A stretch of 64,000 bases of DNA, taken from the NCBI RefSeq assembly GCF_963583255.1, contig NC_084808.1:10315501-10379500 (forward strand). The letters are read 5' to 3'. This stretch comes from Pyrus communis. Taxonomy: Eukaryota; Streptophyta; Magnoliopsida; Rosales; Rosaceae. A program made the translations under genes and the position numbers. The notes below the pieces were generated by a model. It made no database searches. It was given only the letters and a program-made list of their open reading frames with translations, and was not told the DNA's origin. Of this stretch, positions 24,816 to 36,368 are shown one piece after another (position 1 is the first letter of the stretch; each line of letters starts with the position of its first letter).

Positions 24816-25454
24816 GGGTGATAGCTCTTCTCCCCAAACTATTGTACTAGTATGATCTTCTTTATAACTTTGATAATAATCAATCGTTTGTGTGAGAATC
24901 TTCCTGTCTTGTGTATCTTTCAGCTCAGCATAATGAATTTCCAATCCGATAAATGTTTCCAAAGAAAATGAACTTCAAGAAATAAAATAAGTAACAGAGC
25001 AAAATGTAAATAAATTTGTGGGCCCGGGACAAAGTTTTAAGAAACCCCCTTGGTAATGTAGGCTCGAAAAACATTCCCTCCTAAACCCCCTTGGTAATTG
25101 CCGGAGATAAGTTAGCAAAACCTTTTATATCATTCCCATGTTTTTAGGCTAAGGGTTTCGACAATTGCAATGTAGTAAGGGATTTTTCTTCCTAGACTGG
25201 ATTGCACGTCTGTTTTGTGAATCTTATATGAAAGTTCTTTGGAAACATGGTCGTTGGCATATCCGTCAGAAATACTTTTTGAATCTTTTTGTCAAACCTT
25301 ATGCGTCGGACTTGAGTGTTTCCAATTAGACTACTCGGATTAACTAACCCAAAGCATTCTACTTATCGAAGCTTTGTTGGAATAAATTCCTAATGGGGAT
25401 TGGCTAGTTTGGATACCCTCGTCAAACTTACTAACACATGGTGCTGCTGAGCCA
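24816..25454 (+). other. Continuation of the antisense-gene region
   Basis: No long frame, but 25200-25440 is homologous in inverted orientation to about 31445-31690 of the neighbouring LTR element, with shared phrases around TGTTTTGTGAATCTTA and GACTTGAGTGTTTCC. This suggests exons or introns of an antisense gene carried by both elements. Confidence 0.45.
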
Positions 25455-25459
25455 TTGTT

Positions 25460-25915
25460 CTAAAAATCCCCGTCTAGCACCACCTAGGCCCTACCTAGGC
25501 ACTAGGTGGCTGGCCACTGCCCCAATTTGTCCTTAGATGTTTGAAAATTAAGATTGTGCGCCAAACCTGTTTAGGAATCTGCCTAGCCCGCCTAGGTCGC
25601 AACTCTCACTTAGATAGAAAATCGATAACTATCATTTTGCATTTTATTTTTTCAATAAAATGTAAGAGACTTGTTGAATACTTGGATGAATACTTATTAT
25701 ATGCATGTTCTCATGTTTTTAATATGTTTTAATACTTTATAATCTATATGTCATTTTATTTTGTAATTTATGTATAAAATTATGTATTTTTTAAGTATAA
25801 ATGGACACTTATTTATACAATATATAATAAATTTACTTGAACCCACCTAGGCCCCATGCCTAGCTGCTTAGGCGCTAGGCCCGAGCTCATCGCTCGCCTA
25901 GTACATAGCGTCTTT
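25460..25915. mobile_element. MITE with GCCTAGGC subterminal repeats
   Basis: Ends TTCTAAAAATCCCCGTCTAG and AGCGTCTTTTAGAA form imperfect terminal inverted repeats. CACCTAGGC/GCCTAGG motifs cluster at both ends around an AT-rich core. The flanks CCATTG and CCTTG are similar but not identical, so a target duplication is possible but unproven. Same style as 21793-22701, half its length. It interrupts the antisense-gene region. Confidence 0.6.
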
Positions 25916-26235
25916 TAGAACCTTGTGTAGAGCATATTTGACTTAGTATGTTGGTCCAGGAAAGAAGTAGTCGTACTCGGGGTCAGAGTTCAGAGCCATC
26001 CTTAGATGATTTCTAGATCGCCCTTTCGACTATTCCCTTGAATGACGTAGAGCCTAGGTTTGAATATTATAACAGACAACCTTGCTGGTTACATAAACTT
26101 TCCAGATGCTGGATGGTGCATTGGACTTCCAGGTCAGGGCGTCATGTGGCCGTGCCTGTAGCCCGCCAACCGTTACCACGCTTATTATGGTTTGAGTCAC
26201 CTAAGCTGCTAACCATTCAAGATGGATTGGGCTAA
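25916..26235 (+). pseudogene. Fragment of the antisense gene (tail region)
   Basis: The frame with FEYYNRQPCWLHKLSRCWMVHWTSRSGRHVAVP (from 26038) is clearly homologous to the minus-strand reading of 31180-31440. The shared peptide-level pattern across two differently oriented elements shows a real ancestral reading frame. The protein family is not recognised. Confidence 0.5.
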
Positions 26236-26689
26236 GGAAAATTGCTTTGATAGTTTTACTTTGAACTTTTTAGATTTGCATTCATGAGAAGTTTTTCAAA
26301 GTTGGTGCCCTGTTTGAAATGAGTAGGCTACTCTCCTGCATCACAAGGAAAAGAAAGAACAAATATTTATGACGAATAACTTTTCTTTATTCATGATTCA
26401 AAGTAGAATTAGATTGATAAAAAGGTGTGATTGAATTGGAAAAGTATTGCGTATATATCTTCGGGATGGAGAATCAAATCACTGGTGTAGTTTTAAGAAA
26501 AAGATTATATGATGTAAAAATTACACCAGGGATCAATTTAGACAATAAGCCTATGGTGTGGTGTGAGGAGATGAGTTCTCCATAGACTTGTCTTCACACA
26601 GATGGTGGCGTTGCGATTAAGTCTGGAGATGACTGTAGACATATCCCTTGGAGGGAATCAAACCACAGTTCATGTGGTGCGCTTACGAA

Positions 26690-27818
26690 AATATTTTCTG
26701 AGCTTGACAATGTCCCATTTCTTGGTGATCAGGGTTCCGTCCATTTGCTCTAGGTGATACATTCTGGTGCCCCTACTCTGGCGATCTTGTATGGTCCTTC
26801 CTAGTTCGCTCCAAGTTTGCCTTCCCCTGGGATATTAGTATTCTCAAAAACTTCTCTTAGGACCATTTCCCTAGCTTGCAATATCCTGGATTTGACGCTT
26901 TTGTTGTAATACGACTAGATTTATTGCTGGTAGGTTGCTAGTCAGACTTGAGTGCATTCTCGATGCTCATCCGTGAAGTCGAGATCACTTTTCAAAATCC
27001 CAATATTTTTTCCAGGATGGTTTGCCTTTTGGTATGCAAATTTGGCATAGCTGTGACTTGAACTGGGATGATGACCTTTGTTCTGTAAGCCATAGAAAGT
27101 GGTATTTCTCCCGTGGCTTTTCGGATTGTCGTGCAGTATCTTATTGGACTCCAAACAGCTCTTTTGACCACTTGCTTTTCTTTTCTTCTAGTCTTTTCTT
27201 CAAACATTTTTATTTGAAGCTTCTGCCTGTCCATTACCTTGTGAATATCTTAGAGTAAAGGTAAGGTGACAGATCCCAAGTTCTTTGTACCAGTCTGTGA
27301 CTTTGAAGCTGGTGAACTATAACCCATTATTGGTTAGTATGGTGTGGGAAATTTAGAATCGACAAATGATGTTCTTCCAAATGGAAGACTTGACGACCAG
27401 AGCTGTGATTCTTGCTAAGGGCTCTGCTTTTATCCTTTTTGAAAAATTGTCTGTTGCCACTATCAGGTATTGTCTGTTTCTTCGGGCGTTCTTAAAGGGG
27501 TTCTACTAAATTGATCCCCCATTGCATGAAAGGCCATAAATTTGTCAAAGTATTGAGTTCTTTCACATGTTGATGGTTCATATGAGCATACCTTTGATAT
27601 TTGTCGCAACTCTGGGCGCAACTAATTGCATTTTGTCGTATGGTGGGCCAATAGTAACCTGCAGTTATTGCTTTTTTGGTCAATGATCTTCATCCGGCAT
27701 GATTGTTGCAGACCTTGGAATAGATGTCACTTAGAATTTGCAAGCTAATCTCCAGTGGGACACACAAGGTATGAGGTCCAGAGTAGGAACGTTTATAGAG
27801 CTTTTCGCAGATGACAGT
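26690..27818 (-). pseudogene. Tat-type gypsy integrase, decayed
   Basis: The minus strand reads from the zinc-binding region GYYWPTIRQNA...CDKYQRYA...WPFMQWGINLVEPL (27683-27492) to RKATGEIPLSMAYRTKVIIPVQV (about 27130-27060) and ends with LEQMDGTLITKKWDIVKLRKYF near 26690. In the usual CDKCQRFA motif the second zinc cysteine is a tyrosine here. Frameshifts separate the parts. It continues, across the inserted element at 27819-33262, from the RNase H/RT at 33263-35345. Confidence 0.82.
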
Positions 27819-28538
27819 TATGAGACCATGATTTTCTAAGCCCGTGACATGTTGAGAGAATGATCGGAATCCCCAAAGCCCATAGGCTTAGGCTTATTAA
27901 AGATATTACTTGTCTCCCAAGTAAAGAAAACCCTAGTTAGAGTCAAAATAAGATATCTTAAGGATTAGGCAATATAATCATAAACCGAGCAAGATTGGGT
28001 ATCTTATCCTAGATTTTCTCCTGGATAGTCTCCCAATTTGATGAAGATTATTTGCCCTACAAGAACTCTTAAGATCCCAATAACTACACTAGCTTGGGTA
28101 TTTATCTAGAGGACATCTAATTCTTTCTAGACACCAATCTCTCTAAAAAACGACCACTTTATTCTCTACAAGACTACTATATACATCTCTCCATCAACCT
28201 ATCTCTCTCTCAGACTTAAACACACATATTTTCTTGATGCATAGAAGAGGCCCTTACCCGTCGTCTATGCGTAGACACGTCCATGGAGAACTCATCTCCT
28301 AATGCCCCACCATAGGCTATTCGTGAAGGATGGTTCACATCATTCTTTCGTAGAACTACACTTGTGGTTTGATTCTCTTTCCCAGAGATATGTAGGCAAT
28401 ATTTCTCGGATTCAACCACACCCCACCCCCTCCCCCAAACAAAAATCATTCCTATTCTTGCCTCATTGGTGATCATGGGTTAGTCCAACTGCGTTCTTGC
28501 CTTCGTCAATAGATGTGTGAGTGAATTTGGTTCCAATA
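27819..28538 (+). repeat. 5' LTR of the inserted element
   Basis: It starts TATGAGACCATGATTTT where the right LTR has TGTGGGACCATGATTTT, so the canonical TG is now TA; it ends GGTTCCAATA where the right LTR has GGTTCCAACA. Length 720 bp. Confidence 0.82.
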
Positions 28539-28558
28539 ATTGGTGCTTTCATTGAGAG
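28539..28558 (+). other. Primer binding site of the inserted element
   Basis: ATTGGTGCTTTCATTGAGAG directly follows the left LTR, the expected place and style for a gypsy tRNA primer site. The tRNA partner was not determined. Confidence 0.55.
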
Positions 28559-30609
28559 AAAACTTATATTCCCTCTTCCAAATCACTTTATCACATGCAA
28601 ATCTACTTTGGGAAAAAAAGGATCAAACGAAGGAATTTTGGAGTAATTTCAATTAAAGTAGATTAAGAAGTCTTTCAAGATAATTGTGCCAAAATTTTAG
28701 AATTTAATTCCAAGCCATTTAACCAGGGCAAAGAAAAGAACGTCTAGTGTGCAACTTTCCGAGGTTGACATTTCTAGACGTTTTGGGTATTTTGAAGGTC
28801 AAGATGGTATATTTAGGGGAAGGCTCCTTCTGAAGATATGTTGAGAACATCTTAAGCTTTAAAAGGAGACCCGTGGGGATTGCATGGATACTGATTCGAT
28901 GGTAAAGTACCTATCCACGAGCGACAACAGAAACAAGGATGACGATCACAATTACTTCATGATTGATTGAATAATCACGAGCGCCAACTCCATATGATGT
29001 GAAGAAGAGTTTGTCACAAGGCTTGGCTTTTCTGAGAAAAAAACACAAAAAAATGAGGGTTTCTAATACCTTTATTTATTTTGTTCTAATATCCTATTAC
29101 TTCGAAAAGTTTAAATCACTTTACCATGAAACAAAAAGCTCAACCTAACTATTTGTTACCATTTTTTCAAATGGGGTATGTGCTAATTACCTATCCCTTC
29201 TTCCTTTCACATCTTAAGGTGTTTGACAAACTTAGTCTTACTCTATTCTGGTTGAGCCAGTAACTCCGACAACAACACAAGCTCTCTGACGAACATGGTA
29301 AAGTCTCAAGATGAGGAGAAGTAAATTGGGGGCAAGTCACCCTTAGAAATGGCATAAAAGTTCAACTCTGGAACTAGATCTCGAGTTTCGTTAGAGTTCC
29401 AAACTTGAATATGAATCATGATGGTTCGACAACACAACATAGCGATCCTGCTACAACACAAAGAATTGCAAAAAGACTTAGAAAGAAGAGATTTCAAGCC
29501 AGGAAACGAAGGTAGAATTGGCTCTGTGTGGACCAACACATTATTGTAGGTTTGACTTGTGGACCTCTCATCTACATGAGACTTAGTTTGAGTCCATCAA
29601 TGCTCTGACAGGGGGAAAGTGTTAGCGCAAAGCTCTAGGGGCAATGTAATCGTGCCTAAAACCCATTTTATGCACTTGAATGATTTTCAATGAAAAGCCG
29701 ACTTCCCAAATGAATCTCGACATAAAGTGAGTTGGAAACAAAAACCAAGACGCCCAATATTGTTATGTCAAAGTTTTAGAATTGTCTACAAAGCCAACCT
29801 TTCTAGTTTTACATACGAAGGCAGTCAAAGTTGCATTCCAGTTAAAACTGCGCAGCTATGGGAGAATGAAGATTTCAAGGCCTTCCTAATTTTTCCCCCG
29901 ACATGCCACATATTCTAGAAAGATAAGAGGCCGAGCTACAATATTCTTATTTTTCCAAAATTTTCTAGAAGAAAAATGATCTCAAATCTAACACACAAAT
30001 CAGCTGAACAACAAGCCAGCACAAGAAGGACGTTGCAGCAGCACATACAACTTCCCAATTAAACTGTACCTACTAGAAGAAAAATGGGCCTCCTACCACA
30101 TGTCATTGCAAAGATAGGAAAGACAGCTTTCTGTAAAATTTTTCGGAACTTAATTCCGAGTTACATAGAAGACGTTATTGTCATTTTACCAGTCATAGCG
30201 CATGCTGAAATTTTATGTGGGATTCCTCAAGTTCTTCCTCCAAAATTCATATCAAATGACGTACAATGTGCTGCATGCCCTACGAGTTCAGGATGCACAT
30301 AGTCATGATCAAGTCAGCAGTTAACCTAAGGTTCCAATCAATTCAAGTCTACTTTAACAAGCAAAAACTGAAGGTCACCCACAAAGCATTGCATGACAAC
30401 TCCACATTTGTCCTCCTCCACTACTAGCTTGTAATGGAAAAGGACAAGGGGCATACCATATGGAATAAGAAGAAAAATTTCATGAATACGAATGACTCCT
30501 ACACTACATGGCAGGATTCATCCAAATTCCCACACTTAAAGAATTCTGAACAGCAAACGACTCTGCCTCACTCTGAAACCACTTAGAGTAAAGCGGGTCG
30601 AAGTAAAAA

Positions 30610-32100
30610 ACACCTTCATAGTCCAGTCATGGACTCACTAGCTTTGAGTAATAGGTAGAGTCCTTGTGACTCTATTGAATGACCATACTTGTTCTGCAAG
30701 ACAAGCACTCTGATCTGGATACAGACTCAATCAAATCCTATAAGCCTTGGAGTTTCTACAATCTAGGAATTAGCGTGCGGCGCAAGTAATCACATTTCCA
30801 AAAGGACACTATCTATCCCTAGATATCCTCTAGAATTCTCAAAGACATCATCAAAGACAAATGAGCAGTACAACTTGAAGGCCCATCCAACCAATGAACA
30901 GCCTTGGCCTAAACCATGGTATCATTCCAAAAGATAAGTACTTTTTTTTTATTATATACATGAATAAATGCATGTCCAGGATAGAAGACCCAAAGCTCGG
31001 AATGATCTTTTCAGATCCTCGTAAGCTATTGTTCGTTCTTTCTTACACCATTCATTGTGGTACATAGAATACCCTAAATTCCAGAACTACAAAGAACTTT
31101 GAAACTTCGCACGAAGGCAACTATAAAAATTCAAAATGGTCAAAAAAGTATCTGTTAAGCCCATCTCGTCTAGAACGGTTAGCAGCTTGAGAGGCTTAAG
31201 CGGTAATAAGCATGGTTACAATTGGCAGGCTTTAGGCATGGGCATATGACGCCCTGACCTGGAAGTCCAATGCACCATATGACCTTCGGAAAGTTTATGC
31301 AACCAGTAAGGTTGTGGGTCATAACATTCAAACTTGGGCTCTATGCCATTCAAGGGAATAGTCTAAAGGGCGGTCCAAAAATCATCCAAGGGTGGCTCTG
31401 AACTTTGATCCGAGTACGACTACTTCTATCCCGAACCACTGTACTAAGCTAACTATGTTCTGCGACATCGTATGTCAGTAAGTTTGAATGAGGCATCCAG
31501 ACTAGGAAATCCTCAAGAGGAATTTTATTCTAACAGAGCTTTGATACACGAAAGTGCCTTAGCTAAGCTAGTTAAGTGTAGTCTGATCAGAAAAGCTCAA
31601 GTCTAACTCATAGGGTCTAAAAAAAAGATTCAAACAGTGTTTCCGACCCACATGCAGACGAACAAGTCCCCAACAAACTTTTGTCTAAGATTCACTAGGG
31701 ATGAATCAACAATTCAGACTAAGGAGAAAATCCCTTCTTGGTTACATATTGTACTATTAAAATCATTTGGCCTTGAATGGGGCCAAGGTGAAAGAACAAA
31801 CGAAATCAACAAACAAGACAACTCCAACATGTCAGACTTTGTAGGTCATTCCGGGTATGTTTTGACACTTTTTCATCCATTAATTCGATCAATGCATTCT
31901 CACAAGTCTAGGGCAAAATGTTTTCCATGGGTTTAATATTTAATTACTAGTACCAGAGTAAGATGGTACTTCGAATATCGCGATGGGAATCTTTATAAAC
32001 ACTAAGTTTGGGAGGTGACGTTTTTCCAAATCAACGTCACCAAGGGGGTTTTGATGAACTCTATACCGAGCCCATAAGCTTACTTATGTTTCACCTCAGT
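30610..32100 (-). pseudogene. Antisense gene remnant inside the inserted element
   Basis: The minus strand of 31180-31690 matches the plus strand of about 25200-26235, including the reading that gives FEYY...WLHKL...MVHWTSRSGRH. The minus strand of 30610-30860 matches 23545-23790, which lies at the far side of the antisense ORF there, so the block order differs between the copies. No intact frame remains. Confidence 0.55.
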
Positions 32101-32539
32101 ACTCTACACTTTGAAGTTAGCTTACTTTGGAAAGATTGACGGATTAAACTATATTCCGCGATTAGGAAGCAAAGAAATGAAAAGTCCAAGTATTTTACTC
32201 TACCAGGCTTAATGACTTAAGTAAAATAAACTTAGAAGAATATTCCTAAGGCATCTAAGTCCTTCCAGGAATATATAGGCGCAATCCGCCTCGCATTCAC
32301 CTTTCTAGATATGCATCTGAAACTTCGACCAGGGGTTTACAATATGGTTCAGAAGTCTGAAAAATCAAGCCTTTAAAAAGACAAGCAAGCAAGATTAGCT
32401 AGTCTTAGCTGGCCTCAAATCAACAAGAACATTGAAAGCCATTCTTAAGAAGTTATTATAGGATTATTCACTCATGGTCTGTTGGTAACTATCCATCTTC
32501 GAAGCAAAGCACATTCTTAGGAGCATAGTTAGGGGTAAT

Positions 32540-33262
32540 TGTGGGACCATGATTTTCTGGGTTCATGACATATGGAGAGAATGATCGGAATCCCCGAAGC
32601 CTATAGATTGTAGTATGATAGTATAAGATTTGGCCTATTAAAGATATTACTTGTCTCCCAAGTAAAGGAAACCCTAGTTAAAGTCAAAATAGGATATCTT
32701 AGGGATTAGGCAATATAATCATAATCTAGCAAGATTGGGTATCTTATCCTAGATTTCCTCTTAGATAGTCTCCCGATTTGATGAAGATTACTTTCCCTAC
32801 AAGAACTCTTAAGATCCCTATAAATACACTAGCATGGGTATTTATCAGGGGGACATCTAATTCTCTCTAAGCAGGACATCGATCTCTCTCATAAATAACC
32901 ACTTTATTCTCTACAAGACTACCATATACATCTTTCCATCAACTTATCTCTCTCATGCTTAAACACACATATTCTCTCGACGCCTAGAAGAGGCCCTTAC
33001 ACTGCCGTCTATGTGTAGACATGTCCATGGAAAACTCATCTCCCAACACCCCACCATAGGCTATTCATCAAGGATGGTTCACACCATTCATTCATAGAAC
33101 TACACCCTTGATTTGATTATCTTTCCTGGAGATATATAGGCAGTCATTCCCGAATTCAACCACACCCTCCAAATCAACTGCATTCCCCTCATTAGTGATC
33201 ATGAGCTAGTACGACTGGGTGTTTGCCTCCGTCTGCAGATGTGAATGAATTTGGTTCCAACA
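32540..33262 (+). repeat. 3' LTR of the inserted element
   Basis: Starts TGTGGGACCATG and ends GGTTCCAACA; canonical TG...CA ends. Differs from the left LTR by many substitutions and a roughly 20-base insertion near 32610, so the insertion is old. Confidence 0.82.
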
Positions 33263-35345
33263 ACGATATATCTTAACGCCTTTTGGATTATCATTCTAGC
33301 CATGTCGTGGACTTCTGGTAGTTTTTCATTTCGTATGTAGTCGATGATTTCGTCTGTCCAATTCTCTCAAGCGTCAACAATGACAACTACCTTAGGTTCA
33401 ATCTCATGGATATAAGGGACTTCTAGATAATTGAAGAGGATTGCTCATTGGAGGGAGTAATCTACGTTTAAAGCTATCCTAGCGAGCGCGTCGGCGTGGC
33501 TATTCTCTCTTCTAGGGATATGTTTGATTTCATATTTTCAAACTTCTTGAGTAATGTTTTAACTTTGTCAAGGTAGAGCCCTAGAGTGGGATTGTAGGTG
33601 GCGTAATCCCTTGTAGCTTGATTATTTATAAGCATCAAGTCAAAATTTATTAGCAATTTTTTCACCTAGAGTTCTTCTGTGACTTTGAGCCCTGTTAGGA
33701 GAGCTTTGTATTCCACTTCGTTGTTGCTTGCTTTGAACCCAAGTTTCAAAGCATGATTGAGTATAGGTTCGTCCAGTGTTTGCAAAACTATCCTTGCTTC
33801 AGCCCCGTGTATGTTAGATGACCCGTCTACGTAAAACTTCTAAAAGAGTGCATTTTTTGGGTAGCCTTGGTATTTTGTTGCATCTATGGTACTTTGAGTT
33901 GCTGGCATGAATTCGACTACAAAGTTTGCTAGTGCTTGAGTCTTGATTAATGCCCTGGGTCGATAGGTTATCTTATGTTACCCTAGTTTGATAGCTTATT
34001 TGGTGACTCTAGATAAGGAGTCGGGGTTATGCAAGATAGAACTTAGCGGATACTCTGTCATATAGATTACTCTGAAATAGTATAAATATGGTTGAAGTTT
34101 TCTGGCTACCATTACAAGTGCTAGGATGAGTTTTTCCATTTTCTGATACTCTATCTGGTTCAAGAAAAGTTTTTGATATGTATTACACCGTTTTTGCTCC
34201 CTCGAGTTTTTTCGAATCAAAGTTGTGCTTACCGCACATTCAGATATGCCAAGTATAAGTACAGGTCTTCTCCGTCGATTGGTTTAGACATCAATAGGGT
34301 TTGGAAAGGTATTCCTTGAGTTTAGTGAATGTTTCTTCACATTCATCGGTCCAAAGTAGACATTTGCTCTTCTTTATTGCAGTGAAGAATGGTTTACACT
34401 TGTCGATGGATCAAAAGAAGTCTGTTGAAGGTTATTGCTAGCCCTATCAGGCTTTGTATCTTTTTTATGGTTCTGGGCGATTTCATAATTAAGATGTCTT
34501 TGATCTGATATGGGTTAGCCTTTATCCCATGTTCAGTGACCATATAACCCAAGAACTTTCCTAATGCTACTCCGAATGTACACTTTTCTGGATTCAGCTT
34601 CGTGTTGTACTTCCAAAGTAAATCGAACCACTCCTGGAGATGTGTTATATGGTCTTTTTTTTCTTAGCTCTTGACAACCATATCGTCCACATAGACCTCT
34701 ATTGTGTCCTCAATCTTTTCCTTAAAGATTCGATTGACAAGTCATTGGTACGTTGACCTATGTTCTGAGTCTGAAGGGCATGACTTTATAGCAGTATGTA
34801 CCCTGGTCAATGAAAAAGGATATTGCTTCCTTGTTTGGCTCGTGCATGTTTATCAGGCTGTATCTGGAGTGAGCATCCATGAAACTCAAGAGTTTGTGGC
34901 TCGTGGACGAATTTGCTAACAGGTCTATCCATGGAAATGGATATGGATTATTCGGGCATACCTTATTTCGGTTTGTAAAGTGTACGTACACTTTCCACTT
35001 CCTATTCTTTTTTTGCACCAAGACAAAGTTCACTAGCCAGTCCAAGTGGTAGACTTCGACGATGAACTTGGCATCCTTGAGTATGTTTATTTCTACTTCT
35101 GTGATTTTTCTACGCCCTGTTCTGTGGTTCCATTCATGCTGGATAACTGGTCTCGCAGTTGGATCTAGGTGGAAACGGTGGCAGATCACATGGAGATTGA
35201 TTCTAGGCATATCTTCTGCTTACCATGCGAAAACATCTTTGTTAGATCGTAGAAAGTTGGTGAACAGCTCTTTTTCTCGGCAGGTAAGTTTTGAGCCGAT
35301 CTTAGCTTTTTGTTTGGTCTGTTGAGATCGATGCTGATGTACACG
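33263..35345 (-). pseudogene. Tat-type gypsy reverse transcriptase and RNase H, decayed
   Basis: The minus strand of 35210-34758 gives MPRINLHVICHRFHLDP...ITEVEINILKDAKFIVEV...WLVNFVLVQKKNRKWKVYV...PYPFPWIDLLAN...LLSFMDAHSRY, the typical Tat-clade RT entry and palm. The catalytic box YVDDM is intact near 34690. A run of frameshifted pieces follows (34220-33996, 33665-33474), the latter resembling RNase H. The order PR (44.9 kb), RT, RNase H, integrase (27 kb) on the minus strand shows that one element spans the region, separated by later insertions. Confidence 0.85.
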
Positions 35346-35350
35346 CTGTC

Positions 35351-35602
35351 TAATAGTCGATAATTCCCTAATTTTTTGTGATTTTTTAGTGATTTCCCTT
35401 TCCTGATTTCCTGTGATCTTGATGTGATTTCCTATACAAATTATATCTCTTAAATACCTTTCTTTTATGTATATCTTGTATTGAAAGTCAACTTGTAAAT
35501 CAAAGCTTTGTTAACCTATATAATGAATGAGAATCCAAACTTCAAATCATTGAGGAATTCAGCAACATACTTGTTATGCTATTTAGTTTACATTCTCTTT
35601 CA
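35351..35602 (+). repeat. 5' LTR of a Ty1/copia element
   Basis: The 252-bp block matches 44000-44256. It starts TAATAGTCGATAATTCC against TGATAGCCAATAATTCC in the 3' LTR, and ends CATTCTCTTTCA. The upstream pentamer CTGTC and the downstream TCTTC are not an exact duplication. Confidence 0.87.
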
Positions 35603-35616
35603 TGGTATAACAGAGC
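35603..35616 (+). other. Primer binding site of the copia element
   Basis: TGGTATAACAGAGC follows the LTR directly. It is the initiator-Met-tRNA type site (TGGTATCAGAGC) used by most plant copia elements, with a small insertion. Confidence 0.8.
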
Positions 35617-35675
35617 CCTTGAATAACTGTCATTATTTTTTTTCTGGTCTTTTCTCCCTCGTAAGTTCTTCACCA

Positions 35676-36368
35676 ATGGCTTCCACCACCTCTGCCTCTC
35701 CTGATGTTTTTCCTTTTATCCAGCACACCATCTGCATCAATCTCGATTGTTCCAACTATCCTCTGTGGCTGGCTCAAATCCCTCATGTTTTTAAGAGTTG
35801 TCAACTATTATCCTTCATCGACAGCTCATCTTAATGCCCGTTTAAGTACGTTCTTGATGACAAAGGCAAGCCTACCACTATCGTTAGTCCACAGTATACT
35901 GAATAGGTGCTGAAAGTCAATTTTGGTTTTTTCTTGGATCATTGGATCTCTTTCTCCTTAGGCTTTTGCTGTCATCGTCTGTCACCACATTGCTCTCTCT
36001 GCTTGGTTGGCTCTTAAGCAATATGCTTCCACTAATTAGAGTCGCCTTTTTTAGTTGAGTACCTTTTTCTTCCAAACCAAGCGTGATGACTCCTCTATTT
36101 TTGAGTTTTTGGATAAGGTTAACTCCATTGTCCTTTAATTGGCTCTTGCTGGTTCTCCGATTTCTGACGATGATCTAGTGCCCGTGCTTATGTCCAACGT
36201 CTGCCTTAAGTTCAAACACACTGTTGCTGATGCCCAAGCCCGTGACACTCCAATATCCTTTGCTGATTTGGAGGCCATCCCACTTGCTGCGAAATCCCGT
36301 ATTGCTAATTCTCTTATTCTCGCTGATTCCTCTCACCATCGGCTTGGCTATTTCTCGCAATTCTAGTT
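35676..36368 (+). pseudogene. Copia gag, 5' part
   Basis: It begins at an ATG (35676) with MASTTSASPDVFPFIQHTICINLDCSNYPLWLAQ, the usual copia gag opening. Stops and frameshifts follow. A later piece (36139-36366) reads SPISDDDLVPVLMSNVCLKFKHTVADAQARDTPISFADLEA, also gag-like. It is interrupted at 36369 by a chromovirus-family LTR and resumes at about 40689. Confidence 0.8.

Larger units (their letters stand above)
27819..33262 (+). mobile_element. LTR retrotransposon without pol, inserted in the Tat-type element
   Basis: Two long terminal direct repeats (27819-28538 and 32540-33262) bound a 4-kb interior. A primer-binding-like sequence TTGGTGCTTTCATTGAGAG follows the left LTR and a purine stretch (AGGGGTAAT) precedes the right one, so the element reads on the plus strand. 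No gag or pol domain is seen inside, making it a large non-autonomous element. On its minus strand the interior carries homologues (about 30610-32100) of the antisense-gene region of the host element. Flanking pentamers ACAGT and ACGAT do not match exactly. It separates integrase from RNase H of the host. Confidence 0.82.
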
